Both the position numbers and the translations under genes were made by a program. Positions 25,771 through 35,217 of a stretch of DNA of 64,000 nt are shown here, piece by piece. The notes under the pieces are model-generated. The model saw only the letters and a program-made list of their open reading frames with translations, was not told the origin of the DNA and searched no databases. The stretch's first letter is position 1, and every line of letters begins with the position of its first letter. This DNA comes from Roseobacter sp. MH60115 (GTDB lineage: Bacteria; Pseudomonadota; Alphaproteobacteria; Rhodobacterales; Rhodobacteraceae): the NCBI RefSeq assembly GCF_015644665.1, contig NZ_JADOBQ010000003.1:124001-188000 (forward strand). Reading direction: 5' to 3'.

Positions 25771-26169
25771 TCAGTAGTGCTCCAAGGCGTTCGTCCCAAA
25801 GACCCCACCCATGGCGTGCTGGGTGTTGAGCAGCGGGCGAAACTCTTGGATCAACTGCTTTTCGTTGTCTTCGAACAGTTCAGACAGCAGGCCTCCTGGC
25901 GAGTAGACGAGCAGCGTCGTAGCGCCATATCTCTTGGCCTCGTCACGGCGCTCATGACCGCTCAGACGACTGTTTAAGTCGGTTGCCTTGCCTATGTAGA
26001 TCGGGCTGTAGCCGAAAATCCCGCAAGCGCAAAAGAGATAGATGTCACGATCACCCTCCGGCTTGTAGTCTATCGGATACTCCGAGAACACAAACTGTCT
26101 ACCTGCTGAGTTTGTCCAGGTGCACTTTCCGTAATTCTCGGATAGTGCATTTGTATTTTTCAGTATCAT
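25771..26169 (-). CDS. GIY-YIG nuclease-like protein
   Basis: The 132-residue protein starts at the ATG at 26169 with GAGGAG upstream, overlapping the end of nrdJ. It carries a GIY-YIG-like core: an YLFCACG strand, then SPIYIGKATDLNSRLSGHERRDEAKRYG, with the expected Tyr-Ile-Gly and Arg residues and a downstream Glu region. Base composition is lower in GC than its neighbours, which suggests recent acquisition. It could be a homing-type or repair nuclease; the target is unknown. Confidence 0.7.
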   Translation of the reverse strand: MILKNTNALSENYGKCTWTNSAGRQFVFSEYPIDYKPEGDRDIYLFCACGIFGYSPIYIGKATDLNSRLSGHERRDEAKRYGATTLLVYSPGGLLSELFEDNEKQLIQEFRPLLNTQHAMGGVFGTNALEHY

Positions 26170-26180
26170 CAACCCGCTCC

Positions 26181-29100
26181 TCAGCTACACCCGGACGTCC
26201 CGCCGCAGGTGTTGCACTTCATACACGTCCCGTTGCGCACCAGCGTGTAGTTGCCGCATTCGCCGCAGGCTTCACCCTCGTAGCCCTGCATCTTGGCCTT
26301 GGTGCGGGCGTCCATGCTGACCGATCCGCTGGTGACCGCCGTGGTGGCCATGGCCACCGCGACGCTGCCCTCGGAGACCGGGGCGAGCCCGTCGAAGGCA
26401 ACCGCTTCCTCCGCAAAGCCCTGCTGGCCACCCTGAAGCACCACCAACTCTTGCGGCAGACGTTTGCGCAGGTACCCGGTGGAGCTGATTTGTTTCAGCA
26501 CTTCCAGTGACTTTGTTGCAGCAGTTTCAGAGAGTTCCGAGACGTTGCTCACCCCTTCTTCTTCGCCGCGCCCCAGATCGTCGAAGGTATGCCCCTCAGG
26601 CTGAACATGCGCCAGATCGGTGCGGTCGAGGTAGGAGACGGCCAATTCCCGGAACACGTAGTCGAGGATCGAGGTCGCGTTCTTGATGGTCTCATTGCCC
26701 TGCACCATGCCCGCAGGCTCGAATTTGGTAAAGGTGAAGGCATCGACGAACTCCTCCAGCGGCACGCCGTACTGCAGACCCACCGAGACGGCGATCGCGA
26801 AGTTGTTCATCATTGCCCGGAAGCCCGCACCCTCTTTGTGCATGTCGATGAAGATCTCGCCCAGGTTGCCGTCTTCGTACTCGCCCGTACGGAGATAGAC
26901 CTTGTGGCCGCCAACGATGGCCTTTTGCGTGTAGCCCTTGCGCCGTTGCGGCATCTTCTCGCGGTGCGATTTGACGATTTCCTTGACCACAACTTTTTCG
27001 ACGATCTTTTCAGCGAGCACGACCGCCTTTTCCTGCTGCGAGCCGCTTTCCAGCACCTCCTGCGCGTCGTCGTCATCCTCGACCAAGGCTGCCGCGAGCG
27101 GTTGGCTGAGCTTCGAGCCATCGCGGTAGAGCGCGTTGGCCTTCACCCCCAGCGACCAACTGAGTTCATAGGCTTTCTGGCAGTCCTCGATGGTCGCGTC
27201 ATTCGGCATGTTGATCGTCTTGGAGATCGCCCCCGAAATGAAGCTCTGCGCCGCGGCCATCATGGTGATGTGGCTGTTCACGGAAAGGAAGCGCTTGCCT
27301 TGCTTGCCGCAGGGGTTGGCGCAGTCGAAGATCGGCAGGTGCTCCTCCTTGAGGAAGGGCGCGCCTTCCAGCGTCATGGTCCCGCAGACGTGATCATTGG
27401 CCGCATCAATGTCCGCTTTCGAGAAGCCCAGGTGTTTGAGCAGATCAAAGGTTGGATCGTTCAGTTTTTCGGCAGGGATGCCAAGCACTTGCGTGCAGAA
27501 CTCTTCGCCGAGCGTCCACTGATTGAAGACAAAGCGAATGTCAAAGGCCGAGGCCAGTGCCGCATCCACCTTGGCCAATTCATTGGCGCCGAAGCCGTGA
27601 CCCGCAAGCGAGGTGTGGTTGATCCCCGGCGCATTGCCGATGGTGCCGTGACCTACCGCGTAGGAGACGATCTCCTCGATTTGCGCGGACCCATAGCCCA
27701 ACTTTTCAAGGGCGGCAGGCACCGACTGGTTGATGATCTTGAAGTAGCCACCACCGGCCAGCTTCTTGAACTTCACCAGCGCGAAGTCGGGCTCGATGCC
27801 TGTGGTATCGCAGTCCATGACCAGACCGATGGTGCCGGTGGGTGCGATCACGGAGACCTGCGCATTGCGATAGCCATGCTTCTCGCCCAGCTCCAGCGCC
27901 TGATCCCAGGCACCGCGCGCCACGTCGATCAACCGATCATCGGGGCAGTTCTTGTAGTCGAGCGGGACCGGCATGACGGAGAGGTCTTCGTAGCCGCCCA
28001 CTTTGCCGTTTGCCGCGTTGCGGTGGTTGCGGATGACCCGCAGCATGTGCTGCGCGTTCTTGGCATAGCCCGGGAAAGCGCCCAGCTCGCCCGCCATTTC
28101 GGCGGAGGTGGCATAGCTCACCCCGGTCATGATGGCGGTCAGGGCGCCACAGAGGCTGCGGCCCTCATCGCTGTCGTAGGAATAGCCCATGTTCATCAGC
28201 AGGCCGCCGATGTTCGCATAGCCCAGACCCAGTGTCCGGAAGTCGTAGGAGCGTTGCGCAATCTCCTTCGACGGGAACTGCGCCATCATCACGGAGATTT
28301 CCAGCGTCACGGTCCAGAGACGCGTGGCGTGCATGTAATCTTCGACCTGGAACGTGCCGTCCTTGAGGAAGGTCAGCAGGTTCATCGACGCCAGGTTACA
28401 GGCCGTGTCGTCGAGGAACATGTACTCCGAGCAGGGGTTGGAGCCGCGGATCGCCCCATCTTCCGGGCAAGTGTGCCAGTCGTTCACTGTGTCGTGATAC
28501 TGGATGCCGGGATCGGCACAGGCCCAGGCGGCGTGGCCGATCTGCTCCCACAACTCGCGGGCCTTCACAGTCTTGGTGACCTTGCCATCGACCCGGTTGA
28601 TCAACTCCCAATCGGCGTCCTTTTCGACGGCGGTCAGGAAAGCGTTTGTGACGCGGATCGAGTTGTTGGAGTTCTGCCCGGAGACGGAGTTATACGCCTC
28701 GGAGTCCCAATCGGTGTCGTATGTTGGGAACTCGATGGAAGTGTGGCCCTGCTTGGCATAGTCCAGCACGCGCTTGACGTAAGTCTCTGGGATAGATACT
28801 TTTTTCGCCGCGCGGATCGCTGTTTTCAGCGCGTCATTCTTGGCGGGGTCATAGGCATCGGCTTCCGCCCCGTCCCATGTCTTGATCGCCTCGAAAAGAC
28901 CGTTGAGCTTCTGCTCGTGCATCTTGGAGCCCGCGACGATGCTCGCCACTTTCTGCTCTTCGATGACCTTCCAGTTGATGAAATCCTGGATGTCCGGGTG
29001 ATCCGCGTCGACGATCACCATCTTGGCGGCCCGGCGCGTGGTGCCACCCGATTTGATGGCCCCCGCCGCACGGTCACCGATTTTCAGGAAGCCCATCAGC

Positions 29101-29834
29101 CCGGATGAACGGCCCCCACCGGACAGGCTCTCTCCCGCAGCCCGCAGGCTGGAGAAATTGGTGCCGGTGCCGGAGCCGTATTTGAACAGACGCGCTTCCC
29201 GCACCCACAGATCCATGATGCCGCCGTCGTTTACGAGGTCGTCTGAGACAGACTGGATGAAGCAGGCATGCGGTTGTGGGTGCTCGTAGGAAGATTTGGA
29301 TTTGGTCAATTTGCCGGATTTGTAATCGACATAGTGGTGCCCCTGGGCCGGGCCGTCGATGCCATAGGCCCAATGCAGGCCGGTGTTGAACCACTGCGGG
29401 CTGTTGGGGGCCGCGCGCTGGGAGGCCAGCATGTGGCGCATTTCGTCAAAGTAGGATTTGGCGTCGCTCTCGGAGGTGAAGTAGCCCCCCTTCCAGCCCC
29501 AATAGGCCCATGCGCCTGCCAAACGGTCGAAGACCTGTTTGGAGGAGGTTTCGCCGCCCATCTCCGCGCCCTCTGCGGGCACCGAGCGCCACAAGAATTC
29601 AGGCACGCCCTTTTCTTTCACCCGACGGGTTTTCGAGGGGACGCCCGCCTTGCGGAAATATTTCTGAGCAATGACGTCGCTGGCGACCTGGCTCCAGGAA
29701 CCGGGCACTTCGACCTCATCGAGGCGGAACACAACGGTGCCGTCCGGGTTGCGGATTTCCGATGCAGTCGTGACGAAATCGAGCTCTGCGTAAGCGTCTT
29801 GCCCGGCCTTGGTGAATTTACGTTCGATTTTCAT
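26181..29834 (-). CDS. nrdJ: Class II (adenosylcobalamin-dependent) ribonucleoside-diphosphate reductase
   Basis: The 1217-residue enzyme makes deoxyribonucleotides using adenosylcobalamin and does not need oxygen. The N-terminal half has the conserved RNR barrel, with [15 protein letters not shown], the [21 protein letters not shown] active-site loop and the [24 protein letters not shown] segment. The C terminus has a zinc-type cluster CGECGNY...CMKCNTCGG. Length and domain order fit the long alphaproteobacterial NrdJ. Upstream palindromes and a DnaA box suggest cell-cycle or NrdR control. A GIY-YIG gene begins 11 bases after the stop. Confidence 0.96.
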   Translation of the reverse strand: MKIERKFTKAGQDAYAELDFVTTASEIRNPDGTVVFRLDEVEVPGSWSQVASDVIAQKYFRKAGVPSKTRRVKEKGVPEFLWRSVPAEGAEMGGETSSKQVFDRLAGAWAYWGWKGGYFTSESDAKSYFDEMRHMLASQRAAPNSPQWFNTGLHWAYGIDGPAQGHHYVDYKSGKLTKSKSSYEHPQPHACFIQSVSDDLVNDGGIMDLWVREARLFKYGSGTGTNFSSLRAAGESLSGGGRSSGLMGFLKIGDRAAGAIKSGGTTRRAAKMVIVDADHPDIQDFINWKVIEEQKVASIVAGSKMHEQKLNGLFEAIKTWDGAEADAYDPAKNDALKTAIRAAKKVSIPETYVKRVLDYAKQGHTSIEFPTYDTDWDSEAYNSVSGQNSNNSIRVTNAFLTAVEKDADWELINRVDGKVTKTVKARELWEQIGHAAWACADPGIQYHDTVNDWHTCPEDGAIRGSNPCSEYMFLDDTACNLASMNLLTFLKDGTFQVEDYMHATRLWTVTLEISVMMAQFPSKEIAQRSYDFRTLGLGYANIGGLLMNMGYSYDSDEGRSLCGALTAIMTGVSYATSAEMAGELGAFPGYAKNAQHMLRVIRNHRNAANGKVGGYEDLSVMPVPLDYKNCPDDRLIDVARGAWDQALELGEKHGYRNAQVSVIAPTGTIGLVMDCDTTGIEPDFALVKFKKLAGGGYFKIINQSVPAALEKLGYGSAQIEEIVSYAVGHGTIGNAPGINHTSLAGHGFGANELAKVDAALASAFDIRFVFNQWTLGEEFCTQVLGIPAEKLNDPTFDLLKHLGFSKADIDAANDHVCGTMTLEGAPFLKEEHLPIFDCANPCGKQGKRFLSVNSHITMMAAAQSFISGAISKTINMPNDATIEDCQKAYELSWSLGVKANALYRDGSKLSQPLAAALVEDDDDAQEVLESGSQQEKAVVLAEKIVEKVVVKEIVKSHREKMPQRRKGYTQKAIVGGHKVYLRTGEYEDGNLGEIFIDMHKEGAGFRAMMNNFAIAVSVGLQYGVPLEEFVDAFTFTKFEPAGMVQGNETIKNATSILDYVFRELAVSYLDRTDLAHVQPEGHTFDDLGRGEEEGVSNVSELSETAATKSLEVLKQISSTGYLRKRLPQELVVLQGGQQGFAEEAVAFDGLAPVSEGSVAVAMATTAVTSGSVSMDARTKAKMQGYEGEACGECGNYTLVRNGTCMKCNTCGGTSGCS

Positions 29835-30032
29835 TTTGTCGCTGCCTCATTTCCAGCAATTTCATCTTCAGACCAACGCCGTCATTGCCGCGTTACTCCA
29901 GCCTCGCGCCGTGGGTCATAGGCACAATCTCCTTGTCCGGAGCTGCCGCGTTCAGCGCTCCGGCCTTGGATCAGATCGAAAAAAGTGTCGTCTGTCGGCC
30001 CCTGTCCCGTCGATCCGCCCCTGAGCGTTAAA

Positions 30033-30048
30033 CCACTACATGTTGTGG
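30033..30048. promoter_or_regulatory. Palindrome in nrdJ leader
   Basis: CCACTACATGTTGTGG is an inverted repeat with CCAC/GTGG ends and one mismatched pair (T37/T44), about 200 bases upstream of nrdJ. It shares the CCACTA half with the palindrome at 30465-30480. It may be a third operator site. Confidence 0.35.
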
Positions 30049-30294
30049 CGTCATCGTCGGCCTCCACAAACTGACGTATCTTGCCCTACCCGGTCAACGA
30101 TATTTTTAAGATTTTTTAAAGTTTACGGACTTGACGCATCCGCTGATTTGGTCTGCCCGGAGTGCGTTGTGATTCAAATCATTAACACCCGGTTAATATC
30201 CCCAAAGGACTGTTTACAAGTTGCCGTAACCGCCGGATGCAATAATCAAATGGTTTGGCTGATTTAGCTTGTCTGGCTTATGCAATGCTTGAAA

Positions 30295-30303
30295 TTATCC
30301 ACA
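30295..30303 (+). promoter_or_regulatory. Single perfect DnaA box upstream of nrdJ
   Basis: TTATCCACA occurs in AT-rich DNA about 460 bases upstream of the nrdJ start. Ribonucleotide reductase genes are controlled by DnaA in some bacteria, so a regulatory role is reasonable but unproven. Confidence 0.4.
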
Positions 30304-30422
30304 GGGTGAGAAGGTTAAGAAACGGTTACCTCCGGCAAAGGCCGACCTTTTTGCGACTCGCGCGCTGTACTCACGCAATGTTACATTTTTGTGTCGCACC
30401 CCGACTGTTTGGCGCGGGCGGT

Positions 30423-30480
30423 CTCCCCATATATGGGGAGGAGGCCGATATTCGAGCCGCGGCACCACTAGATATAGTGG
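30423..30480. promoter_or_regulatory. Tandem NrdR-box-like palindromes
   Basis: The palindrome CTCCCCATATATGGGGAG (30423-30440, perfect) and CCACTAGATATAGTGG (30465-30480, one mismatched pair) have centres 41 bases apart, close to four helical turns. The AT-rich core with flanking C/G blocks resembles NrdR boxes, which occur in phased pairs upstream of ribonucleotide reductase genes. The distance to the nrdJ start (about 590 bases) is long. Confidence 0.55.
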
Positions 30481-30826
30481 CACAGCATCGGCATGATTTG
30501 GCGGAGATCCGCGCGTGCGCAGCCCGATTCCATCTGTGCATTTGGGGGCAGCATCGACTTTCGGTGGGATGATTCCTGCAGATGTCATTGCCGACCGGCA
30601 GGGTCGTGACTGTTTCCGGCGAAACCAGCATTGGCTGGCATTGACGTTTCAACGGATCACAGAGAAACCTGAAATCGCCGCGCGCTTGGCCTACGCCTGA
30701 ACCCGGCTCGTCACCACAGTCAATCGTGCCCTGACGCTTTGCGCGACAATAACACTGATGCGCCGCACCGTCGGGCGGGTCTCAGCACATCGAAAGGGGC
30801 AATGTCCTGCTGCCCGCCGAGGGCAA

Positions 30827-30880
30827 GACAAGACGCAGCAGCTGGTCGGGAACCGACCGTGAAGGCTGCTGCATCTTGTC
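30827..30880. terminator. Large branched hairpin at the 3' end of the RidA gene
   Basis: A 15-base stem with one mismatch pairs 30827-30841 with 30866-30880, and the loop holds an inner GGTCGG/CCGACC stem. It begins 5 bases after the RidA stop on the minus strand, so it is probably its terminator, although the T-run is weak. Confidence 0.6.
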
Positions 30881-30885
30881 TCGGT

Positions 30886-31302
30886 TCATGCCGCGGCGGT
30901 GGCTTCGATTTCGAACAACAAGCCCGGAATCGCGAGACGGGTCACGCCAAGCAAGGTCATCGGCGGGGCGCATCCAATCGGTCCGAACCGCATGCCAAGC
31001 AGATCGAAGTTCTTCAAAGCTTCATCCACGTCCGTGGCAAAAACCCCAAGACGTATGATGTTGCCCAATCCCATGTTCGCCTCGGACAATACCGCCTCCA
31101 GATTGTCCAATGCCAGGCCAATCTGACCGCGCATGTCCCCGGGGTGCTGTGGATTGCCTTCGCCGTCTACCGCCGTTTGGCCCGCGCAGATCAACTGCCG
31201 CGACGGGCCTTCGATGATTTCTGCCTGATTGTAGCCAAGTTTCAGGGACCAGTCCCATGGGTTTACCGCTGTGCGTTGCATCGTCAGAATCTCCTTGTTC
31301 AT
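30886..31302 (-). CDS. RidA (YjgF/YER057c/UK114) family protein
   Basis: The 138-residue protein belongs to the Rid family of enamine/imine deaminases. Typical segments are QLICAGQTAVDGEGNPQHPGDMRGQIGLALDNLEAVLSEA and a GVFATDVDEAL stretch. The catalytic Arg expected in RidA proper (near residue 105) is not clearly conserved, so it may be one of the Rid subgroups without deaminase activity. It is divergent from a WYL-domain regulator with a palindrome between them. Confidence 0.85.
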   Translation of the reverse strand: MNKEILTMQRTAVNPWDWSLKLGYNQAEIIEGPSRQLICAGQTAVDGEGNPQHPGDMRGQIGLALDNLEAVLSEANMGLGNIIRLGVFATDVDEALKNFDLLGMRFGPIGCAPPMTLLGVTRLAIPGLLFEIEATAAA

Positions 31303-31329
31303 GTGCCTGCACCCTGACTAAGGCAAAAA

Positions 31330-31348
31330 GGTGCCATATTTTGTCACC
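31330..31348. promoter_or_regulatory. Candidate operator between RidA and WYL regulator genes
   Basis: GGTGCCA, five A/T bases and TGTCACC form an inverted repeat with one mismatch, 21 bases before the regulator start and 28 bases upstream of the RidA start. Its position suits a site bound by the regulator to control both genes. Confidence 0.45.
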
Positions 31349-31368
31349 AAAAGTGCTAGTATTACAGA

Positions 31369-32091
31369 GTGAGCATTCGCCTTCGTCATGACGCCATCGT
31401 GCGCAGCCTGCGCCGCAATGGCACATCCACCGTCAACGACCTGGCCGAGGAGGTCGGGACCTCCCGTCGGACGATCCTGCGCGACATCAGCGCCCTGCGC
31501 GATCAGGGCTTTGTCATCCACTCGGAAGCCGGGCGCGGCGGGGGCCTGCAACTTGATCCGCAATCGGTGCAGACAACGGCCCGCCTGTCGGTGGATGAAG
31601 TGTTTGCGCTTCTCATCAGTGTTGCGGCAATGCGCGCGGCGCGCAGCCTGCCGTTTTCGGATCTTGCCGACGCGGGGCTTGCCAAGATCGAGAAGGCGCT
31701 GCCGTCAGACAAGATCCGCGATCTGCGTCAGTTTCTGGATTGCCTGCACATCGGAGAATTATCGCCGCATCAGGACATATCGGACATGGGCTCCATGGAT
31801 CCCGCGCTGTTGCCAGCCTTCGAGGCGGCCTTTCTCAAGCGGATGCATCTGCGTTTTCGCTACCGCGATGCAAAAGGCCGTGAGACAGACCGCGCGATCG
31901 AACCGCAAGCCATGCTGATCCTGCCGCCGCTCTGGTATCTTGTCGGCTGGGATCCCGCGCGCGATGATTTCCGGCATTTCCGCATGGACCGGATCCGGCA
32001 TCCGGAAGTCATCGAAGGGACACAGTTTCGGCGCCGACATGTGCCGTTTGAGGATGACGTCTGCCCATTTCGCGAAATGTCGCGGCAATAG
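31369..32091 (+). CDS. HTH/WYL-domain transcriptional regulator (YafY type)
   Basis: The 240-residue protein starts at a GTG at 31369. An N-terminal winged helix-turn-helix of the DeoR/HTH-11 type (residues 5-55, with TVNDLAEEVGTSRRTILRDI) is followed by a WYL domain with Trp189-Tyr190-Leu191 in PPLWYLVGWD. WYL domains sense small ligands or nucleic acids. The divergent RidA gene is its probable target. Confidence 0.88.
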   Translation: MSIRLRHDAIVRSLRRNGTSTVNDLAEEVGTSRRTILRDISALRDQGFVIHSEAGRGGGLQLDPQSVQTTARLSVDEVFALLISVAAMRAARSLPFSDLADAGLAKIEKALPSDKIRDLRQFLDCLHIGELSPHQDISDMGSMDPALLPAFEAAFLKRMHLRFRYRDAKGRETDRAIEPQAMLILPPLWYLVGWDPARDDFRHFRMDRIRHPEVIEGTQFRRRHVPFEDDVCPFREMSRQ

Positions 32092-32267
32092 TGCGTTTCC
32101 CGGACGCTCGATACGAGGCGCTAGACAGCGCTTTCGCCAAGACCCGGTTGATCAGGCGTGTCGCGGATTTCGACCGTCCGGCAGATCCCTTCCTGCGCCA
32201 TCATTTGGTCAGCAGACCGCTGCGATCCCATAACACCGCAGCCCATGCATACAGATATTTTTGAAAG

Positions 32268-32344
32268 TGGTCGGAGCGAGAGGATTCGAACCTCCGACCC
32301 CCTGTACCCAAAACAGGTGCGCTACCAGGCTGCGCCACGCTCCG
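32268..32344 (-). tRNA. tRNA-Pro (anticodon UGG)
   Basis: On the minus strand a complete cloverleaf is visible. The 7-base acceptor stem is CGGAGCG/CGCTCCG. The D-arm runs GCGC..GCGC, and the anticodon stem is CCTGT/ACAGG with loop TTTGGGT (anticodon TGG). The T-arm is GGAGG/CCTCT with TTCGAAT, then discriminator A. The 3' CCA is encoded at 32268-32270. Total 77 nt. Confidence 0.97.
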
Positions 32345-32385
32345 ACGAAGCACTCCTTAAACGGGGCGTGCGGGTTTGAAAACCC

Positions 32386-32847
32386 CTAACAGGGCCAACG
32401 GGCGTCTGTCGCTGAAAATGTTGGGTGGCGCAGCACGGTTCCGGCCGTGATCCCCAGCGCCTTGGCCAGCCCGCCGTTGATTTCCAGCACATGTGTCAGG
32501 CCGGAGCCGCCGGGAATCGGTGTCTCATCGAGCGGCTGTGCGGAATGATGGATGGTCCGGACGGTGCCGGTTTGGTCAATGAAGATGAGATCGAGCGGGA
32601 TCAGCGTGTTGCGCATCCAGAACGACAAGGTCTGCGGGCGGTCATAGACAAAAAGCATGCCCGCCGAACTCGGCAGATGCTCCCGGTGCATGAGCCCCTG
32701 CGCGCGCTCCCGGTCATCATCGGCGATTTCAACGGCAAATCGCGCGTCGCCCCAATCGCCTTTCAGGTACACCGTGTCGTCGCGGCAGGTCTCGGCCGCA
32801 GCCGCCTGCGCCAGTGCGCACATCAGCACCGCGGCGCGCAGGATCAT
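32386..32847 (-). CDS. Secreted DUF192 family protein
   Basis: The start at 32847 gives 153 residues with a signal peptide ending in AAAAE near residue 19, whereas the longer open frame to 33054 overlaps the cold-shock gene and lacks one. The DUF192 core is clear: RAQGLMHREHLPSSAGMLFVYD, followed by SFWMRNTLIPLDLIFID and LEINGGLA. Function is unknown; such proteins are exported. It overlaps the cold-shock gene by 4 bases (ATGA), so the two are translationally coupled. Confidence 0.88.
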   Translation of the reverse strand: MILRAAVLMCALAQAAAAETCRDDTVYLKGDWGDARFAVEIADDDRERAQGLMHREHLPSSAGMLFVYDRPQTLSFWMRNTLIPLDLIFIDQTGTVRTIHHSAQPLDETPIPGGSGLTHVLEINGGLAKALGITAGTVLRHPTFSATDARWPC

Positions 32848-33416
32848 GCCTCCGAGACGTCCAGCGCTGCTTCCCAGGCAAAGACTTCCGCGGCCATATG
32901 CCCGCGCTTGCCCTCGATGACGCGCAGCGCCAGTGCTTCGCCCGGGGCCAGATCGGAGAGGCCCGACCGGCGCAGCACCTCCATGTGCAGAAAGATGTCT
33001 TCGCGCCGGCCAAAGACATTGGCAAAGCCAAAACCCTTGCCCTTGTCGAACCATTTGACACGTGCAGGTTCCAAGGGTGCGGCGGCCACAATGGACGGAT
33101 CCAGTGCCGCGATATCCGACAACCCCACCGACTCGCCCGCCTGCGGCGGCAAGAGGGCCAGCACCTGCGTCGCCTGAACGCCCCGTTCCGTGCGCTGCAC
33201 TTCCAGCTCGACCCGTGCGCCATCGGCGACGGAGCTTTGCCCGAAGTTCCGCAAAACGTTAACGTGCAACAGAATATCCGGACCGCCTTCGTCGGAAACG
33301 ACGAAGCCAAACCCCTTTACCGGATCAAACCATTTAACAAGCCCCTTCACGGGGGAAGATATTTCTTCGGTCTCGCTCACTCGTCTTCTTTCAGCCGTCG
33401 TAAGGTCTTCTAACAC
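32844..33416 (-). CDS. Double cold-shock-domain protein
   Basis: The 190-residue protein has two cold-shock domains. The first, at residues 24-90, has VKWFDPVKGFGFV; the second, from about residue 117, has VKWFDKGKGFGFA. Each has the RNP1-like KGFGF and an RNP2-like region (DILLHV, DIFLHM). A linker with PPQAGES joins them. It binds single-stranded nucleic acid. The upstream 243 bases (33417-33659) are AT-rich and probably include a long 5' untranslated leader. Such two-domain proteins are common in Rhodobacteraceae. Confidence 0.9.
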   Translation of the reverse strand: MLEDLTTAERRRVSETEEISSPVKGLVKWFDPVKGFGFVVSDEGGPDILLHVNVLRNFGQSSVADGARVELEVQRTERGVQATQVLALLPPQAGESVGLSDIAALDPSIVAAAPLEPARVKWFDKGKGFGFANVFGRREDIFLHMEVLRRSGLSDLAPGEALALRVIEGKRGHMAAEVFAWEAALDVSEA

Positions 33417-33659
33417 AGTCTTGCGCGAATTAACTTTCTTCTTTCAAGTTGAAACAAAAAAGTTGAGACGAATTTCTTCGCGTACATCGCAAAAGGCGCT
33501 CGCACAAGCATCACACATTCGCGATTTCTCAGGTCATTCTAGCCACAGTTGAATTCCACCTCATAAATGACTGAAAAATCAAAACTCCCCCGATGTATGC
33601 ACAATATTATGTGCGCTGACAAACAGTGAATTATTGAGACTCGCGCTTTTTTTCGCCCC

Positions 33660-34265
33660 TCACGGGTTCAGGCGCGTGATCGACCAGGTCTCGTCGAAAG
33701 ACGCCCGGCGCCAGACAAACCGGTCATGCAGGCGAAACTCGCCATCCGCCCAGAATTCGATCTCCAGCGGCTTGATCCGAAACCCGCCCCAGAACGGCGG
33801 GCGCGGCGGGTTTGTGCCCTTGGTCGCGGTCACTTTCGCCACCTCGGCCATCAGTGCCGCACGGCTGGACAGCGGGCGGGACTGTTTCGAAGCCCATGCC
33901 CCCAACCGGCTTTTCAGCGACCGCGTGGCAAAATAGGCGTCCGCGTCCTCCGGGTCGCCCCGTTCCGCAAGGCCCCGCACGCGTATCTGACGGCGCAGGC
34001 TTTTCCAGTGCATCACAAAGGCCGCCTTGCCCGCGCCGTCAAGCTCGCCCGCCTTGGCGCTGTCGTAATTGGTGTAAAAGACAAAGGCATCCGGCTCGAT
34101 CGCCTTCAGCAGGACCATGCGCACGTTTGGCAGGCCGTCCGCATCCACCGTGCTCAACGCCATGGCGTTGGGGTCATTGGGTTCGGTTTTCCCCGCTTCG
34201 TCCAACCAGATCTGTGCCAGATCAAAGGGATTGTCGCCCGCGAATTTTCCACTTCTGCTATCCAT
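33660..34265 (-). CDS. pdxH: Pyridoxamine 5'-phosphate oxidase
   Basis: The 201-residue FMN enzyme makes pyridoxal 5'-phosphate. The start at 34265 has GAGG upstream, and the longer frame to 34313 is not needed. Conserved features are [19 protein letters not shown], the phosphate-binding region [15 protein letters not shown], the QIRVRG motif and the C-terminal [17 protein letters not shown]. It is divergent from fabI. Confidence 0.95.
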   Translation of the reverse strand: MDSRSGKFAGDNPFDLAQIWLDEAGKTEPNDPNAMALSTVDADGLPNVRMVLLKAIEPDAFVFYTNYDSAKAGELDGAGKAAFVMHWKSLRRQIRVRGLAERGDPEDADAYFATRSLKSRLGAWASKQSRPLSSRAALMAEVAKVTATKGTNPPRPPFWGGFRIKPLEIEFWADGEFRLHDRFVWRRASFDETWSITRLNP

Positions 34266-34410
34266 GGCATCCTCACATGTCTTTCCCCGCAGCAAGTGGC
34301 GGAACCAGCGCAAAGGTCAAGGGGGTGTATTGACCTACCTTGATGGGCCTGCCGCAATCGCCTAAAGGACGGAAAGGACAAAAACACCACATGACAATCG
34401 AGGGACCTTT

Positions 34411-35217
34411 ATGGGAAACGATCTTCTGGCGGGCAAGCGCGGGCTCATCATGGGCCTGGCCAACGACAAATCCATCGCCTGGGGGATCGCAAAGGCCTGC
34501 GCCGATGCGGGCGCAGAGCTGGCATTCTCCTACCAGGGCGATGCGCTGAAAAAACGCGTCGATCCGTTGGCCGCGCAACTGGGCAGCGACATCGTCCTGC
34601 CCTGCGACGTGGGTGATGAGGCGTCGATTGATGCGCTGTTCGAGGCGCTCAAGGAGCGGTGGGGTACACTCGATTTCATCGTGCATGCCATCGGGTTTTC
34701 CGACAAGAACGAGCTGCGCGGCCGCTATGTCGACACCAGCCGCAGCAACTTTGCCCTCTCCATGGATATCTCGGTCTACTCCTTTACGGCCGTGGTGCAG
34801 CGCGCCGAGAAGATGATGACAAATGGCGGTTCCTGCCTGACGCTCACCTACTACGGAGCGGAAAAAGTCATGCCGCATTATAACGTGATGGGTGTCGCCA
34901 AGGCAGCGCTCGAGGCCTCGGTGCAATATCTGGCCGAAGATCTGGGCAAGGACGGCATCCGCGTGAACGCGATTTCTGCCGGGCCGATCAAGACGCTGGC
35001 CGCCAGCGGCATTGGCGATTTTCGCTACATCATGAAGTGGAACGAGTACAACTCGCCGCTGCGTCGCAATGTGACCACCGAGGATGTCGGCAAGGCCGCA
35101 CTCTTCCTGCTCTCTGATCTCGGCTCCGGCACCACCGGTGAGAACCTGCATGTGGATGCGGGCTATCACGTGGTCGGCATGAAGGCGGTGGATGCACCGG
35201 ATATGGCCAAGGAATGA
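34411..35217 (+). CDS. fabI: Enoyl-[acyl-carrier-protein] reductase [NADH]
   Basis: The 268-residue short-chain-dehydrogenase-fold enzyme carries out the last reduction of fatty acid elongation. The cofactor region is GLANDKSIAWGIAKA near residue 16. The catalytic Tyr-x6-Lys is Tyr157 and Lys164 in YNVMGVAK, preceded by LTYYG. The family segments ISAGPIKTLAASGI and GYHVVGM are present. Its stop overlaps the start of a LysE-type transporter gene by 4 bases. Confidence 0.96.
   Translation: MGNDLLAGKRGLIMGLANDKSIAWGIAKACADAGAELAFSYQGDALKKRVDPLAAQLGSDIVLPCDVGDEASIDALFEALKERWGTLDFIVHAIGFSDKNELRGRYVDTSRSNFALSMDISVYSFTAVVQRAEKMMTNGGSCLTLTYYGAEKVMPHYNVMGVAKAALEASVQYLAEDLGKDGIRVNAISAGPIKTLAASGIGDFRYIMKWNEYNSPLRRNVTTEDVGKAALFLLSDLGSGTTGENLHVDAGYHVVGMKAVDAPDMAKE

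Larger units (their letters stand above)
29835..30885. other. Long intergenic region upstream of nrdJ
   Basis: This 1051-base stretch has no gene I can support. It holds palindromes resembling NrdR boxes (30423-30440, 30465-30480, 30033-30048), a perfect DnaA box (30295-30303), an AT-rich block around 30095-30200 and a large hairpin at its right end (30827-30880). On the minus strand, near the nrdJ start, an 8-codon frame with AAGGAG upstream (about 29895-29921) and a 61-codon frame from 30067 are open; neither is convincing. I see nothing notable at 30500-30820. Confidence 0.6.

Noticed and set aside
26589-29108. Open frame of 839 codons on the plus strand opposite nrdJ
   Set aside because: Lies entirely inside nrdJ in the opposite strand, has no ribosome site and a composition typical of antisense frames in high-GC DNA.
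29882-30067. Possible 61-codon gene and 8-codon leader peptide before nrdJ
   Set aside because: The 8-codon frame has AAGGAG upstream, but short frames in leader DNA occur by chance. Without conservation data neither can be called a gene.
30423-30490. Cobalamin riboswitch upstream of nrdJ
   Set aside because: On the minus strand GGGGAGACCGCCC recalls part of a B12 box and GCCACT occurs nearby, but the other conserved riboswitch elements and the expected folding are missing. The palindromes explain the sequence better.
30255-30572. Possible gene of 105 codons in the nrdJ upstream region
   Set aside because: Spans a DnaA box and two palindromic operators, has no ribosome site and no recognisable protein features.
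32268-32344. Integration site at the tRNA-Pro gene
   Set aside because: No integrase and no repeated tRNA 3' end were seen near it, so there is no sign of an inserted element.
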